Under the pieces are notes generated by a model. The model searched no databases, had not been told where the DNA came from, and was given only the letters and a program-made list of their open reading frames with translations. Positions 42,877 to 53,180 of a stretch of 64,000 bases of DNA are shown piece after piece. The position numbers and the translations under genes are program-made. Each line of letters begins with the position of its first letter. The first letter of the stretch is position 1. The stretch comes from Paracoccaceae bacterium (lineage in GTDB: Bacteria > Pseudomonadota > Alphaproteobacteria > Rhodobacterales > Rhodobacteraceae), in assembly GCA_021296235.1 (NCBI GenBank), contig JAGWAS010000001.1:186001-250000 (forward strand), written 5' to 3'.

Positions 42877-43323
42877 ATGCTTGATAAAGTGATGATCCGA
42901 ATCATTGAGGAAAACACGGCAGGCATGGTTGCAACCATCGCCAGCGACGGGTCTCCGGCAGTTTCTCCGAAAGGAACGTTTGTGGTGGCAGACCCCTCAC
43001 GCATTGCATTCGGCAACATTCGCTCGCCAGGGACAATCTCCAACCTGCACCGCGATCCCCGGGTTCAGATCTGCTTTCTGGATGTGCTCGCCCGCAAGGC
43101 CGTAAGAATCGTTGGAGTTGCCAAGATTCTCCCGAAAGCCGCAACACCTCAGGACGTGGTCGATTGCTTCGAAAATCTGTGGCCGGAATACCTGCCCAGC
43201 ATCAAGGAATTTGTCATAATTCTTGTGAATTCGGCCGAACTGATTCTCTCTCCCGCCTACGATCTCGGCCATTCCGAAGAACAGCTCAGATCGGCTTACC
43301 GTAAAAGAATTGTCCAAACCTAG
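42877..43323 (+). CDS. Pyridoxamine 5'-phosphate oxidase-like flavin-binding protein
   Basis: MLDKVMIRIIEENTAGMVATIASDGSPAVSPKGTFVVADPSRIAFGN; split-barrel FMN-binding pattern. Confidence 0.8.
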   Translation: MLDKVMIRIIEENTAGMVATIASDGSPAVSPKGTFVVADPSRIAFGNIRSPGTISNLHRDPRVQICFLDVLARKAVRIVGVAKILPKAATPQDVVDCFENLWPEYLPSIKEFVIILVNSAELILSPAYDLGHSEEQLRSAYRKRIVQT

Positions 43324-44039
43324 CCGGAAGTGCGTCCGGCATCGACGAGGCTTCCCAGGGATCTCCGCTGCCGCCCCTCGGAGTCAAAATTCTCGGGACT
43401 GAGCCAGCTTTCATGAGCACGCCTGAGGGAAGTCCATTCCGAATCAATGATTGAATACCATGCCGTATCGCGATTGCGTCCCTTATAGATGGTGGCCTGC
43501 CTGAACACTCCTTCGAACTTGAATCCGATTCTCTCGGCTGCCCTGCAAGACCGGGCATTGAGCGCATCACACTTCCATTCGTATCGCCGATAGCCCAAGT
43601 CAAAGACACGCCGCGCCATCAGATGCATCGCCTCGGTCGCTGCCGGTGATCGCTGCAATCTTGGGGAATAATTGATATGGCCGACCTCAATCACTCCGGC
43701 GTCAGGATTCATCCTTAGGTAGCTGGCAACGCCTGCCGCCCGGCCACTTGCATCCAGAATCGTATGAAACATGGGGTCCGTTCCGGTGCAACTGCCCTCC
43801 AACCACTCCCGAAAGGAAACTGTTGTCCCAAAGGGCCCGTAGGGAAGATATGTCCAATTGCGTCCCTCATAATCCTCAGAAAACGCCTCAAAAAGGTCAT
43901 CAGCATGGCGTTCCGGATCAAGAGGCTCAATTCTGCACCACATGCCCGCCATTGGCTCGGCCGGTGGAACAGCGCGCGGCCGCCAGTTGGGAACCGGCAT
44001 GCCTACAGGAAGGCCAAGTGCGTTTGTGAAGCGCTCCAT
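43320..44039 (-). CDS. GNAT family acetyltransferase (RimJ/RimL-like)
   Basis: MERFTNALGLPVG...IEPLDPERHADDLFEAF...LGYRRYEWKCDALNARSCRAAERIGFKFEGVFRQA; start at ATG 44039. Confidence 0.88.
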   Translation of the reverse strand: MERFTNALGLPVGMPVPNWRPRAVPPAEPMAGMWCRIEPLDPERHADDLFEAFSEDYEGRNWTYLPYGPFGTTVSFREWLEGSCTGTDPMFHTILDASGRAAGVASYLRMNPDAGVIEVGHINYSPRLQRSPAATEAMHLMARRVFDLGYRRYEWKCDALNARSCRAAERIGFKFEGVFRQATIYKGRNRDTAWYSIIDSEWTSLRRAHESWLSPENFDSEGRQRRSLGSLVDAGRTSG

Positions 44040-44151
44040 TCGCCAAGGGTCCCCTTTTGCTCCGTACCTCGCGCCAATCCGTCGAATTTCCAGTTCCAGC
44101 GGAACCTCGGCGTCCAGCTTGGCACTATTGGATTTTCTCCTTGTGGAATGC

Positions 44152-44235
44152 TGGTGGGCGACCCTGGAATCGAACCAGGCATGGGTCTCCCCGGCGGAGT
44201 TACAGTCCGCTGCCGCACCTTGCAGCACGTCGCCC
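44152..44235 (-). tRNA. tRNA-Tyr(GTA)
   Basis: 84 nt class II tRNA on minus strand: GGGCGAC/GTCGCCC acceptor, GCGGA-CTGTAAC-TCCGC anticodon arm, variable stem GGG-GAGA-CCC, T-loop TTCGATT, CCA. Confidence 0.93.
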
Positions 44236-45086
44236 GAGGCAAACCCCGAAAGTCAGAGAGGTTGCCGAAACGACCTGATAGGATACGTGCAACAGTTTGA
44301 CAAGTGTGCCACCGGACCTGGGAAAAGAGCCAAATTGCGACGCGAAACATCTCCATTTTTGGGCGGGTTTGGAACGATTGCGGGGGCCCTGCCTGTTTTG
44401 GGTTCGTTTGTGATGGGCCCGATGCGGCTTGGTGGTTCAGGGTGCGCGATGCTGCGGTTTTGACCTGAATTCTCTGTCAATGGATCTCGGCATTCGGTTG
44501 ACAATCGGTGAAGACCCGCAAATCCCAAACTCAGTCGACGAGGTAGTGCATCAGTCGGTCTCGCACGCGGATCCGCATCATTTCAGGTGCCCTGGATCCC
44601 GGCACGCAAAATCGGAGATTGCAGGTGCAAATGTGGACTGGTCGATCCAATTTGGGGGAGCCCGTTGCGTGTTGATGAACTCTCACTTTCAATTCCAGGA
44701 ATTCCGGCAACGAATTTGGTGCCGCAAACCCCGGCGGATGAAGCTGAAAAAGGTCAAGAAATGTTTGAAACTACGAACGGTTTCATTTTGGACAGCACTT
44801 CAAGCGGACCGGTTGGCGTTGCAGAATCAATGGGGATCAATCCAAACTGAAGTTCCGGCCCAATGCGAGTTTTGACCGGCCCGATGCCGTATGGGGGGTG
44901 CTCATGGAAACCGTTGGGATCGAAACAACAGTGCACGACAATTGCAACTGCGACCCAAAAGACCTTGACAGCGCAACCAAGTTCAGGATGTCCATTCACG
45001 AGAAATTCACCTCCATGCTTTGATGAGATGACAGTGAAATCGAAAATTCTGGCACCAACGGTCCAAGCACCGGGCGGTGCGTCCTC

Positions 45087-45881
45087 ATGATTGGAAAACG
45101 GCACGGCCGCATTGACCGTCGAAAATCGAAGGGCGATGACACCGTTCAACGAACCATCTGGCTGTTTGGCCTGCATGCTGTGGATGCGGCACTCCGCAAT
45201 CCTGCGAGAATTAAGCATCGATTGGTGTTGACTCGAAATGCCGCCTCAAAACTCCGGGACGCAATTGATGTCTCCGGCCTGCGGCACGAGGAGGTTGATG
45301 CACGCAAATTTACGGCACCGATTGACCGAAATTCCGTACATCAGGGCGCGGCACTTGAGGTTTCTGCACTTCCCGAAGTTTCGCTCGAAGCCATCATTGC
45401 CAAATGCATGCCGAGCATCCCCGTGATTCTGCTGGACCGCGTAACGGACCCGCACAATGTGGGTGCAATAATCCGTTCGGTCGCTGCATTTGGGGCCGCT
45501 GGCATCGTCGTTCCCGTCAGGCACGCACCACCCGAAACGGGTGCCTTGGCGAAATCGGCGTCCGGTGCATTGGAATGCGTTGCCTATGTTCGAGTCAGAA
45601 ACCTAACTTCAGCCATGGTTTCGATGCGGAGTGCGGGAATTTCTTTGGTTGGATTCAATTCAGGCGCGGAACGGAGCATGTGCTCGGTGGGAGAAACCCT
45701 GACCGATCAACCGGTTGGGTTGGTTTTTGGATCCGAAGGAGCAGGACTGCGCGCTGGAACGAAGGAAAACTGCGACTTCCTCGTCCGAATTGGTGCCGTC
45801 CGCAGGGAGGTGCCGCTAAACGTTTCGAATGCCGCTGCCATTGCGCTCCATTCCTTCACCAATTCCGACAACCGCAGCTGA
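45087..45881 (+). CDS. rlmB: 23S rRNA 2'-O-methyltransferase RlmB / TrmH (SpoU) family
   Basis: 264 aa; IWLFGLHAVDAALRNP, ILLDRVTDPHNVGAIIRSVAAFGA, GLVFGSEGAGL. Confidence 0.92.
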   Translation: MIGKRHGRIDRRKSKGDDTVQRTIWLFGLHAVDAALRNPARIKHRLVLTRNAASKLRDAIDVSGLRHEEVDARKFTAPIDRNSVHQGAALEVSALPEVSLEAIIAKCMPSIPVILLDRVTDPHNVGAIIRSVAAFGAAGIVVPVRHAPPETGALAKSASGALECVAYVRVRNLTSAMVSMRSAGISLVGFNSGAERSMCSVGETLTDQPVGLVFGSEGAGLRAGTKENCDFLVRIGAVRREVPLNVSNAAAIALHSFTNSDNRS

Positions 45882-46105
45882 GTGGCCAACAGGACCCGCA
45901 CCGAGTTGCAGACCAGTCCCGCTGTTCCAAATTTCAGGAAACCTTGCCGGATTGACTGCATCGTGGCAAGATTGAACCTGTGAGCCCTGCTGCCGCAGGA
46001 CCCAAGACCCGCCACCTGCTGGATTGCCAGCGCAAGCGGTGGCCAATTCCCAACCGGCCATGGATCACAGGGGATCAACTGCAGCAACCTACAAGGCAAT
46101 TTGGT

Positions 46106-46588
46106 ATGAGCGAGACCTATTCGGACCGGTTCCTTATGGACATCCTTGAAGAGGTAACGACCTTCGCCTGTGTCGGCGTATCGGGCAACCCCATTCGGCC
46201 ATCATATTTTGTGGCGCGATTCCTTTCGCTCAGGGGCTATTCGATAATTCCTGTCAATCCCAACTATTTTGGCAAGCGATTGTTCGGTTCAGAGGTTCGA
46301 GCCGACCTTGGCGGGATATCCGTCGATACCCAGGTCGATGTCGTTGACATCTTTCGCCGTTCGGAAGAGGTTCCCTCAATCGTGGAACAGGCGCTTGACA
46401 GGTTTCCTTCCCTGAAGGTGATTTGGATGCAGGTGGGCGTTGCAAACCAATACGCGGCCACATTGGCTCGCGATGCGGGAGTCAAGGTGATACAGAACCG
46501 TTGCCCGAAGATTGAGCATCAAAGGCTGTATGGGGAATTGCGCATGGCAGGCATCAACACGGGCATCGTCTCCTCCAAACTGCAGTAG
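46106..46588 (+). CDS. CoA-binding domain protein
   Basis: Start at ATG 46106; FACVGVSGNPIRPSYFVARFLSLRGYSIIPVNPN; VIQNRCPKIEHQRL. Confidence 0.88.
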   Translation: MSETYSDRFLMDILEEVTTFACVGVSGNPIRPSYFVARFLSLRGYSIIPVNPNYFGKRLFGSEVRADLGGISVDTQVDVVDIFRRSEEVPSIVEQALDRFPSLKVIWMQVGVANQYAATLARDAGVKVIQNRCPKIEHQRLYGELRMAGINTGIVSSKLQ

Positions 46589-46717
46589 GCGACAGACGAG
46601 CGCACAGCGGAACCCCCATCATGGCAACCACGGAAAATTCACCCGGAGTTGGCTGCCGGATTGCACAAGCCGTGCCTCTTGCTTATACGGCCAATGCCAA
46701 CTTGCAAGGAATTCAGG

Positions 46718-48010
46718 ATGAACGACGGTCCAGCATACGGATTTGACACTTTGCAGATACACGCCGGCGCACGACCGGACCCTGCAACCGGAGCGCGTCA
46801 AACTCCGATCTACCAGACTACGGCATACGTTTTCAGGGACTCCGATCATGCCGCAGCATTGTTCAATCTTCAGGAAGTGGGATACATCTACTCCCGCCTC
46901 ACGAACCCGACCGTGGCAGCGCTGCAGGAGAGAATTGCAGCGCTTGAGGGAGGGGCCGGTGCGGTCTGCTGCTCTTCAGGGCACGCCGCACAAATAATGT
47001 CCCTGTTTCCACTCATGGGACCGGGTCGAAACATAGTCACTTCAAACCGCCTTTACGGTGGAACCGTTACGCAATTCAGCAGGACGATTCAGCGCTTTGG
47101 GTGGTCCGCCAAATTCGTGGATACCGAGGACCTTGCTTCTGTGGAAGCTGCAGTTGACGAACATACGCGCGCAATTTTCTGTGAAACCATCGCCAATCCG
47201 GGCGGTTATATTTCTGTCCTTGATGCGCTGGCTGCAATTGCCGACAAGCATCGAATCCCGCTGATCGTGGATAACACGTCGGCAACACCCTATCTCTGCC
47301 GACCGATTGAATACGGTGCCACGCTGGTGGTGCACTCGACCACCAAATACCTTACCGGCACAGGAACCGTCACCGGCGGCGCGATTGTTGATTCGGGCAC
47401 TTTCGACTGGTCTGAAACAGACAAGTTCCCATCCCTGTCGCAGCCGGAACAGGCCTATCATGGCCTAAAGTTCCACGAGACGTTCGGTTCTCTTGCGTTC
47501 ACCTTTCACGGCATCGCCGTCGGGCTTCGCGACCTTGGCATGACAATGAATCCGCAGGGTGCGCACTATACGCTTTTGGGAATTGAGACCCTTTCCCTCA
47601 GAATGAAAAAGCATGTCGAAAATGCCATCAAGGTGGCGGAGTGGCTGGAGCGGCACCCCATGGTCACAAAGGTAACCTATGCGGGACTTCCCTCGTCACC
47701 CTATTTTTCGAGAATTGAGCGCATTTGCCCGAATGGCGCAGGTGCCCTTTTCACCTTCACGATGAAGGACGGCTACGAGGCGTGCGTGAAATTTGTGGAC
47801 AGCCTTGAAATTTTCAGTCATCTTGCCAATCTGGGCGACGCGCGGTCGCTGGTGATCCACTCGGCGTCAACGACGCACAGGCAGTTGACGCCGGAGCAGC
47901 AGAAGGCGGCCGGGGCAGAACCCGACGTGGTCAGGTTGTCCATCGGAATTGAGGATCCCGACGACTTGATCGCAGACATTGATCAGGCGTTGGCCAAATC
48001 CGCATCATAA
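46718..48010 (+). CDS. metY: O-acetylhomoserine sulfhydrylase (PLP-dependent Cys/Met metabolism)
   Basis: MNDGPAYGFDTLQIHAGARPDPATGARQTPIYQTTAYVF; PLP lysine region VVHSTTKYLTGTGTVTGG. Confidence 0.93.
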   Translation: MNDGPAYGFDTLQIHAGARPDPATGARQTPIYQTTAYVFRDSDHAAALFNLQEVGYIYSRLTNPTVAALQERIAALEGGAGAVCCSSGHAAQIMSLFPLMGPGRNIVTSNRLYGGTVTQFSRTIQRFGWSAKFVDTEDLASVEAAVDEHTRAIFCETIANPGGYISVLDALAAIADKHRIPLIVDNTSATPYLCRPIEYGATLVVHSTTKYLTGTGTVTGGAIVDSGTFDWSETDKFPSLSQPEQAYHGLKFHETFGSLAFTFHGIAVGLRDLGMTMNPQGAHYTLLGIETLSLRMKKHVENAIKVAEWLERHPMVTKVTYAGLPSSPYFSRIERICPNGAGALFTFTMKDGYEACVKFVDSLEIFSHLANLGDARSLVIHSASTTHRQLTPEQQKAAGAEPDVVRLSIGIEDPDDLIADIDQALAKSAS

Positions 48011-48194
48011 ATTTCTGGGCGGAAGGTCGGCACAGTCGCCGGTGCGTTGTTTCCGAAGGCTCAGGGGATTCTGCAACAGGTTCCAAACTGGCGGCGCTCG
48101 GGATTTCGGTTGAGGACAATTGTCCGCCCAATCGCCCGGTCTTTAGGTACGCATCGGACTTCTGAACGGCAACACAGCGATCGGCGCAGATCAA

Positions 48195-49979
48195 ATGCAG
48201 CCAAATTTCGCGATACATTTTTCCGAGGAACAGGCGCATGTTCTGCATCTGTCGCGCAACGGCAGCTGGGACATCATCGGAAAAGCACCGACAGCAGGGG
48301 ACAAGGCTGACGGGGACTGCCCCGACGCAGTGGCACTCCGTCAGCGAATGGCAAGATTGGGAGGTTGGTCGGTCTCCACCAAACTCGTCATTCCGAATTC
48401 ATTCATTTGGTACACAACTTGCCTTGTGGACGGCGAGTTTGAAGGTGAAATTGGAAACGAAGTCGGTGAGCATCTTGGTGCGACGACACCCTTTCGGATC
48501 GAAGAGCTCGCCTTTGACTGGTATGCGGACGGCGATCGGGCCAGGATTGCATATGTTTTGAAACAGAACCTCACCGAAGCTGAAGCATTTGCAACAAATT
48601 GGAAGTTCAATCCGGTCTGTTTCGAGGCCGAGCCGCCTCCAAATTCAGTGTTTCAGCGCCAAGCCTTCTTTGGCCTGACCAAGTTCGCGATTCGGTGCGG
48701 ATTTTCCGGAAGTGACGTCAGTTCGAGGTTTCCCCGGGTAAACAATGTTGAACCCGGATTGCCGGAGGTTCGGGCCGGAATTCGGAATCGCCTTGAAGCC
48801 ACCCGGACAATGTGGCGCCGTTGGTTGAAGTTACCGGTCATTGCCCTTTTGGCGGTTTTCTTGATGCCAGCCGTTGAATCGAAGGCAGCGAACGGCAATT
48901 TGCAGCCTAAAGCTCACGAAATCGCAATGGTTCCTGCGCTGGCAGGCGGCAATTCAAACATACTTAGATTTGCCCAGGCAACATACGTGTTCGAATTGGA
49001 ACAGAGACCAGCCCGACGACCCAATGACGGGGCGGGATCTTCAGTCAATAACAATGAGAGAGCCACCGAAGATGGCCCCCTGACACCGGAAAATTCGGGC
49101 GCCGGCACTGCAGCGACCCAGCCTGGAAACACACCGGGCACCAGGGACGTTGAAGCCGATCCTGTACGCGTTTTTGCAAATCGCGGATTCAATCCCTATG
49201 CGCTGAACAACGATGTTCTGGAGAAATTCCAGGTGGGATTTCAGGACACGGTCCAAGCGGACATGATTGCACGCATCAGGCAAACCGTTGTGCAGATTGA
49301 GGGATTTGACGCCATTGGGCTGTCAGATCTGCCTGACACAATGTCGGAACTGCCCGAAGCACAACCGGAGAACCGCCGTCGGTTTTCCGGCTCCTCAACG
49401 GCTGCAATTCGGGACGGACTAACCACAATCCTGACAGGAAATTCCGGGGTGGAACCGGGCACATCGCCCGCAGACGCAGAAACGAGTCTGCTTCCCGCAC
49501 CCATTTCGGATTCGGAGTCACGGGTTGTTGAGGCGCCTTCGGCAACAGATGAGAAGACCGTGGAAACCGCCAGCGCCGTGGTGGAACCGGAAAAACAAGC
49601 CGAGTTTGAAGTTCCGTTCCAGCGGCCCGCCCGGAGGTCCATGACAATTGTTGCGGCGCAAGAACCAACCCGGCAGCCGGACGCACGGATCGCCAGAGCA
49701 ACGCCTCCAACCAAACGCCCCGCGCCTTCCAGTCCGGACGGCAGGGGCATTGTTGTGTCTCAAGCGAATGAGACCATACTGATTGATGACAACAACATCA
49801 GTTTGATCGGAATATATGGCCCCAGCACGAAACGACGTGCCCTTGTGCGCTTGGAATCCGGTGGCTTTGCAAGCCTCTACATCGGCGCCGACTTCAAGGG
49901 CGGCCGAGTCGTCGAGATCAGCAGCAGTGCCGTGATCTATGAAGTGAGCAACAAGCGCTACCAATTGACACTTCCCTAA
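48195..49979 (+). CDS. Uncharacterised bitopic protein: GspL/PilM-like N-terminus, single TM, low-complexity linker, GspC/PilP-like C-terminal module
   Basis: 594 aa intact ORF; N-terminal VIPNSFIWYTTCLVDGEFEGEIGNEVGEHLGATTPFRIEELAFDW; TM LPVIALLAVFLMPAVE; C-terminal ILIDDNNISLIGIYGPSTKRRALVRLESGGFASLYIGADFKGGRVVEISSSAVIYEVSNKRYQLTLP. Confidence 0.6.
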   Translation: MQPNFAIHFSEEQAHVLHLSRNGSWDIIGKAPTAGDKADGDCPDAVALRQRMARLGGWSVSTKLVIPNSFIWYTTCLVDGEFEGEIGNEVGEHLGATTPFRIEELAFDWYADGDRARIAYVLKQNLTEAEAFATNWKFNPVCFEAEPPPNSVFQRQAFFGLTKFAIRCGFSGSDVSSRFPRVNNVEPGLPEVRAGIRNRLEATRTMWRRWLKLPVIALLAVFLMPAVESKAANGNLQPKAHEIAMVPALAGGNSNILRFAQATYVFELEQRPARRPNDGAGSSVNNNERATEDGPLTPENSGAGTAATQPGNTPGTRDVEADPVRVFANRGFNPYALNNDVLEKFQVGFQDTVQADMIARIRQTVVQIEGFDAIGLSDLPDTMSELPEAQPENRRRFSGSSTAAIRDGLTTILTGNSGVEPGTSPADAETSLLPAPISDSESRVVEAPSATDEKTVETASAVVEPEKQAEFEVPFQRPARRSMTIVAAQEPTRQPDARIARATPPTKRPAPSSPDGRGIVVSQANETILIDDNNISLIGIYGPSTKRRALVRLESGGFASLYIGADFKGGRVVEISSSAVIYEVSNKRYQLTLP

Positions 49980-50383
49980 TTGAACTCAGACCGGCAACTG
50001 CGCCTGCAATCGTCTGCCGACCAAATCGAAACTGTAAAGGTTGGGGTTGAAGTTTCATCCACTTCCCCAACGGCAATTGCATTGATCCCGAAGGAATTTC
50101 ATTTTCGTGGCGGTAAGGGAACCCAATTCACGCGTCCTGAACCGCAAGCCCGCGATCCTGCCATCGTGCTGCCGATTCCGAACCTTTTGCCAAAAGTCGG
50201 CTCCTTGACGGTATCGGCCTGATATGCAACGCAATCGCCACGGCCCGCCGCCTTCGATGCGAATTTCAGAAGGCGACCGGAGGGTGTAATGGGGGGGTTG
50301 AAACGAAGGCCGACCACAGCGACGCCACCTGGCCCGATTGCGCCGCCGGAGATTTGCAGCAGGTCGACTTAAGGGGCAGGAAG

Positions 50384-52294
50384 ATGAAATATCGAGACGT
50401 TTATGACAGCTGGCGAGCGAACCCTGAAGCATTCTGGTTGCGTGCCGCTGAATTGATTGATTGGACGCGCAAACCAAAACGCGCACTATTTGCCGGCAAT
50501 GCGCCGATCTACGAGTGGTTCAAGGATGCGGAAGTCAATGCGTGTTGGAATGCGGTTGACCGGCATGTTGAGCAGGGCGGTGGTGGCAGGACGGCGATAA
50601 TCCATGACAGTCCGGTAACCGGAACATGCGCCAGCATCACTTATTCGGAGCTCAGGGATAGGGTTGCCCGCTTGGCGGGCGCCCTCGCCGCAAAGGGAGT
50701 TGTTGCTGGCGACAGGGTCGTCATCTACATGCCCATGATTCCGGAAGCCATCGAAGCGTGTCTTGCGTGCGCACGTCTGGGCGCGATTCACTCGGTCGTG
50801 TTCGGCGGGTTTGCCGCCAAGGAACTTGCCGTCAGGATCAACCACTGCGAACCCAAATGCGTGTTGGCCGCGTCATGCGGCATTGAGCCGGGAAGGCAGG
50901 TTGAATACAAACCCCTCTTGGACAGTGCCATTGAGTTGGCTGACCACAAGCCGGACTTTTGTGTAATTTTTCAGCGCGAGCAGCTGCCTGCCGAACTTAA
51001 TGCCTCCCGTGATCACGACTGGGGCGAGTTTACGGATTCGGCGACGCCGACCGAATGCGTCCCCGTCCCCGGCGATCACCCCGCCTACATTCTCTACACT
51101 TCAGGAACGACCGGCCAACCCAAAGGGGTTCTGCGACCGACAGCGGGCCACATTGTCGCCCTGCATTGGACGATGAAGAACATCTATGGCGTCGATCCCG
51201 GTGAGGTGTTCTGGGCCGCCTCCGACATCGGTTGGGTGGTTGGCCATTCCTACATTTGCTACGCACCGCTGCTCGCCGGAAACCCCACCGTAATCTATGA
51301 GGGCAAACCGGTTGGCACTCCCGATGCCGGTGCGTTCTGGCGCGTCATTTCCGACCACCGGGTTGCGGCCCTATTTACCGCCCCCACTGCATTCAGGGCC
51401 ATCAAGCGCGAGGATCCTGGCGGGGAGTTGCCAAAGAAATATGATTTGGCGAGCCTGAAAACACTTTTTCTTGCCGGTGAGCGCGCTGACCCCGACACAA
51501 TCTCCTGGGCAGAAACCCAACTCCGAATTCCGGTCATCGATCATTGGTGGCAAACGGAAACCGGTTGGGCGATGGCCGCCAACCCGGTCGGAATCGAGAA
51601 ACTTCCCGTCAAACCCGGTTCACCAACAGTGCCCATGCCCGGCTACAATCTCAAGGTGCTTGACGAAAACGGGAACGAGGTCAAACGCGGGGAGTTGGGT
51701 TCAATTGCAGCGCAATTGCCGTTGCCGCCGGGAACATTGTCGTCGCTGTGGCGTGCTGATGACCGGTTCCGCGAGAGCTACCTTTCTGAGTTTCCCGGCC
51801 ATTACAGCACTGGGGATGCAGGATTCATGGATGAGGATGGATACATCTACATCATGGCAAGGACCGACGATGTCATCAATGTGGCAGGGCATCGACTTTC
51901 CACCGGCGCCCTGGAGGAAGCTTTGTCGAACCATGGCGATGTTGCAGAATGCGCCGTCATTGGAGTGGGCGACGAGCTGAAGGGGCAATTGCCGGTCGGG
52001 TTCCTGTGCCTGAATGCCGGAACCTCCAGAAGTCATTGCGAGATTGTGGCCGAATGCGTTGGACTGGTGAGACAGGAAATCGGTCCGGTTGCCGCATTCA
52101 AGCAGGCGGCAGTGGTTGACCGCCTACCCAAAACCCGATCCGGCAAGATCCTGCGCGGGACGATGACCAAGATCGCGAATGGCGAGAAATACACTGTGCC
52201 GCCCACCATAGACGATCCGACCGTGTTGGAGGAAATCGGTACGGCGCTTGGAACCTTGGGCTACCCAAAATCAAAAGGGGGCACGGAAAGTTAA
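50384..52294 (+). CDS. prpE: Propionate--CoA ligase (acyl-CoA synthetase)
   Basis: YILYTSGTTGQPKGVLRPTAGH AMP-binding motif, DHWWQTETGWAM, KTRSGKILRGTM; PrpE-like N-terminus. Confidence 0.9.
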   Translation: MKYRDVYDSWRANPEAFWLRAAELIDWTRKPKRALFAGNAPIYEWFKDAEVNACWNAVDRHVEQGGGGRTAIIHDSPVTGTCASITYSELRDRVARLAGALAAKGVVAGDRVVIYMPMIPEAIEACLACARLGAIHSVVFGGFAAKELAVRINHCEPKCVLAASCGIEPGRQVEYKPLLDSAIELADHKPDFCVIFQREQLPAELNASRDHDWGEFTDSATPTECVPVPGDHPAYILYTSGTTGQPKGVLRPTAGHIVALHWTMKNIYGVDPGEVFWAASDIGWVVGHSYICYAPLLAGNPTVIYEGKPVGTPDAGAFWRVISDHRVAALFTAPTAFRAIKREDPGGELPKKYDLASLKTLFLAGERADPDTISWAETQLRIPVIDHWWQTETGWAMAANPVGIEKLPVKPGSPTVPMPGYNLKVLDENGNEVKRGELGSIAAQLPLPPGTLSSLWRADDRFRESYLSEFPGHYSTGDAGFMDEDGYIYIMARTDDVINVAGHRLSTGALEEALSNHGDVAECAVIGVGDELKGQLPVGFLCLNAGTSRSHCEIVAECVGLVRQEIGPVAAFKQAAVVDRLPKTRSGKILRGTMTKIANGEKYTVPPTIDDPTVLEEIGTALGTLGYPKSKGGTES

Positions 52295-52526
52295 GTTCCC
52301 GTTGCCGGTTGGAACAATATTTGGCTCCAGCATCCGGCTGCGAATGGAATACTCTTTTGTTGGCGGTTCACGGCAAGCCGGGCCTGAAAGGACGAGGCGA
52401 AACGGTTTTGAACGCTCCCGCAGGTGCAGCATCAATTTGCATGAACGCCGGAAAAATGGGAAACGGCTCTGCAAATCGACAGCGCTTGAGATTGCGGACG
52501 AATTGCAGAATCGGGGAAGATGACGA

Positions 52527-53159
52527 ATGCAGGACCATTTGACAGTTGTTGAACACCCGCTCGTTCAGCACAAGCTAACCCTGATGCGAAAGGATACGAC
52601 TTCGACGGCAGTGTTCCGGCAGTTGCTCAAGGAAATCAGCATGCTGCTTGCCTATGAGATCACCCGCGAGCTTGAGACCTGCCAAACAGCAATCCGAACA
52701 CCGTTAACGCAGACAACGGCACCTGCGTTGGCCGGAAAGAAGCTCGCATTGATCTCGATTCTTCGAGCCGGAAATGGACTGCTTGATGGAGTGCTTGAAC
52801 TTATTCCGTCGGCGCGCGTTGGTTTCATCGGACTGTATCGGGATGAACAAACCCTTGAACCTGTGGAATACTATTTCAAAGTCCCAACCGAACTGCAGGA
52901 TCGGCTGGTCATCGTCCTTGACCCAATGCTGGCGACCGGCAATTCGATAGTTGCGGCGGTGTCGAGGATTAAACAGGCCGGAGCAGTCAGGATTCGGGCA
53001 CTTTGCCTGCTGGCGGCTCCCGAGGGTGTCAAGCGGATGAAATCCGCACATCCCGACGTTCCAATTGTAACAGCATCCCTGGACGAGCAATTGAATGACA
53101 TTGGCTATATTCTGCCTGGTCTCGGCGACGCCGGAGACAGGATGTTCGGGACAAAATAG
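52527..53159 (+). CDS. upp: Uracil phosphoribosyltransferase
   Basis: 210 aa; [47 protein letters not shown]. Confidence 0.95.
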   Translation: MQDHLTVVEHPLVQHKLTLMRKDTTSTAVFRQLLKEISMLLAYEITRELETCQTAIRTPLTQTTAPALAGKKLALISILRAGNGLLDGVLELIPSARVGFIGLYRDEQTLEPVEYYFKVPTELQDRLVIVLDPMLATGNSIVAAVSRIKQAGAVRIRALCLLAAPEGVKRMKSAHPDVPIVTASLDEQLNDIGYILPGLGDAGDRMFGTK

Positions 53160-53180
53160 CGGCTGTCAGCCGCCGAGCAC

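Noticed and set aside
44245-45086. Small ORFs (e.g. 44587-44850) between tRNA-Tyr and rlmB as genes
   Set aside because: No recognisable domain, several conflicting overlapping frames and no clear start context; left unannotated.
46589-46717. Possible SAM-II/SAM-V-type riboswitch upstream of metY (GGCTGCCGGATTGCACAAGCC)
   Set aside because: Only a 4-bp stem and a TTGCA match; the conserved GCTAAA segment and pseudoknot pairing were not found. A cmsearch would be needed.
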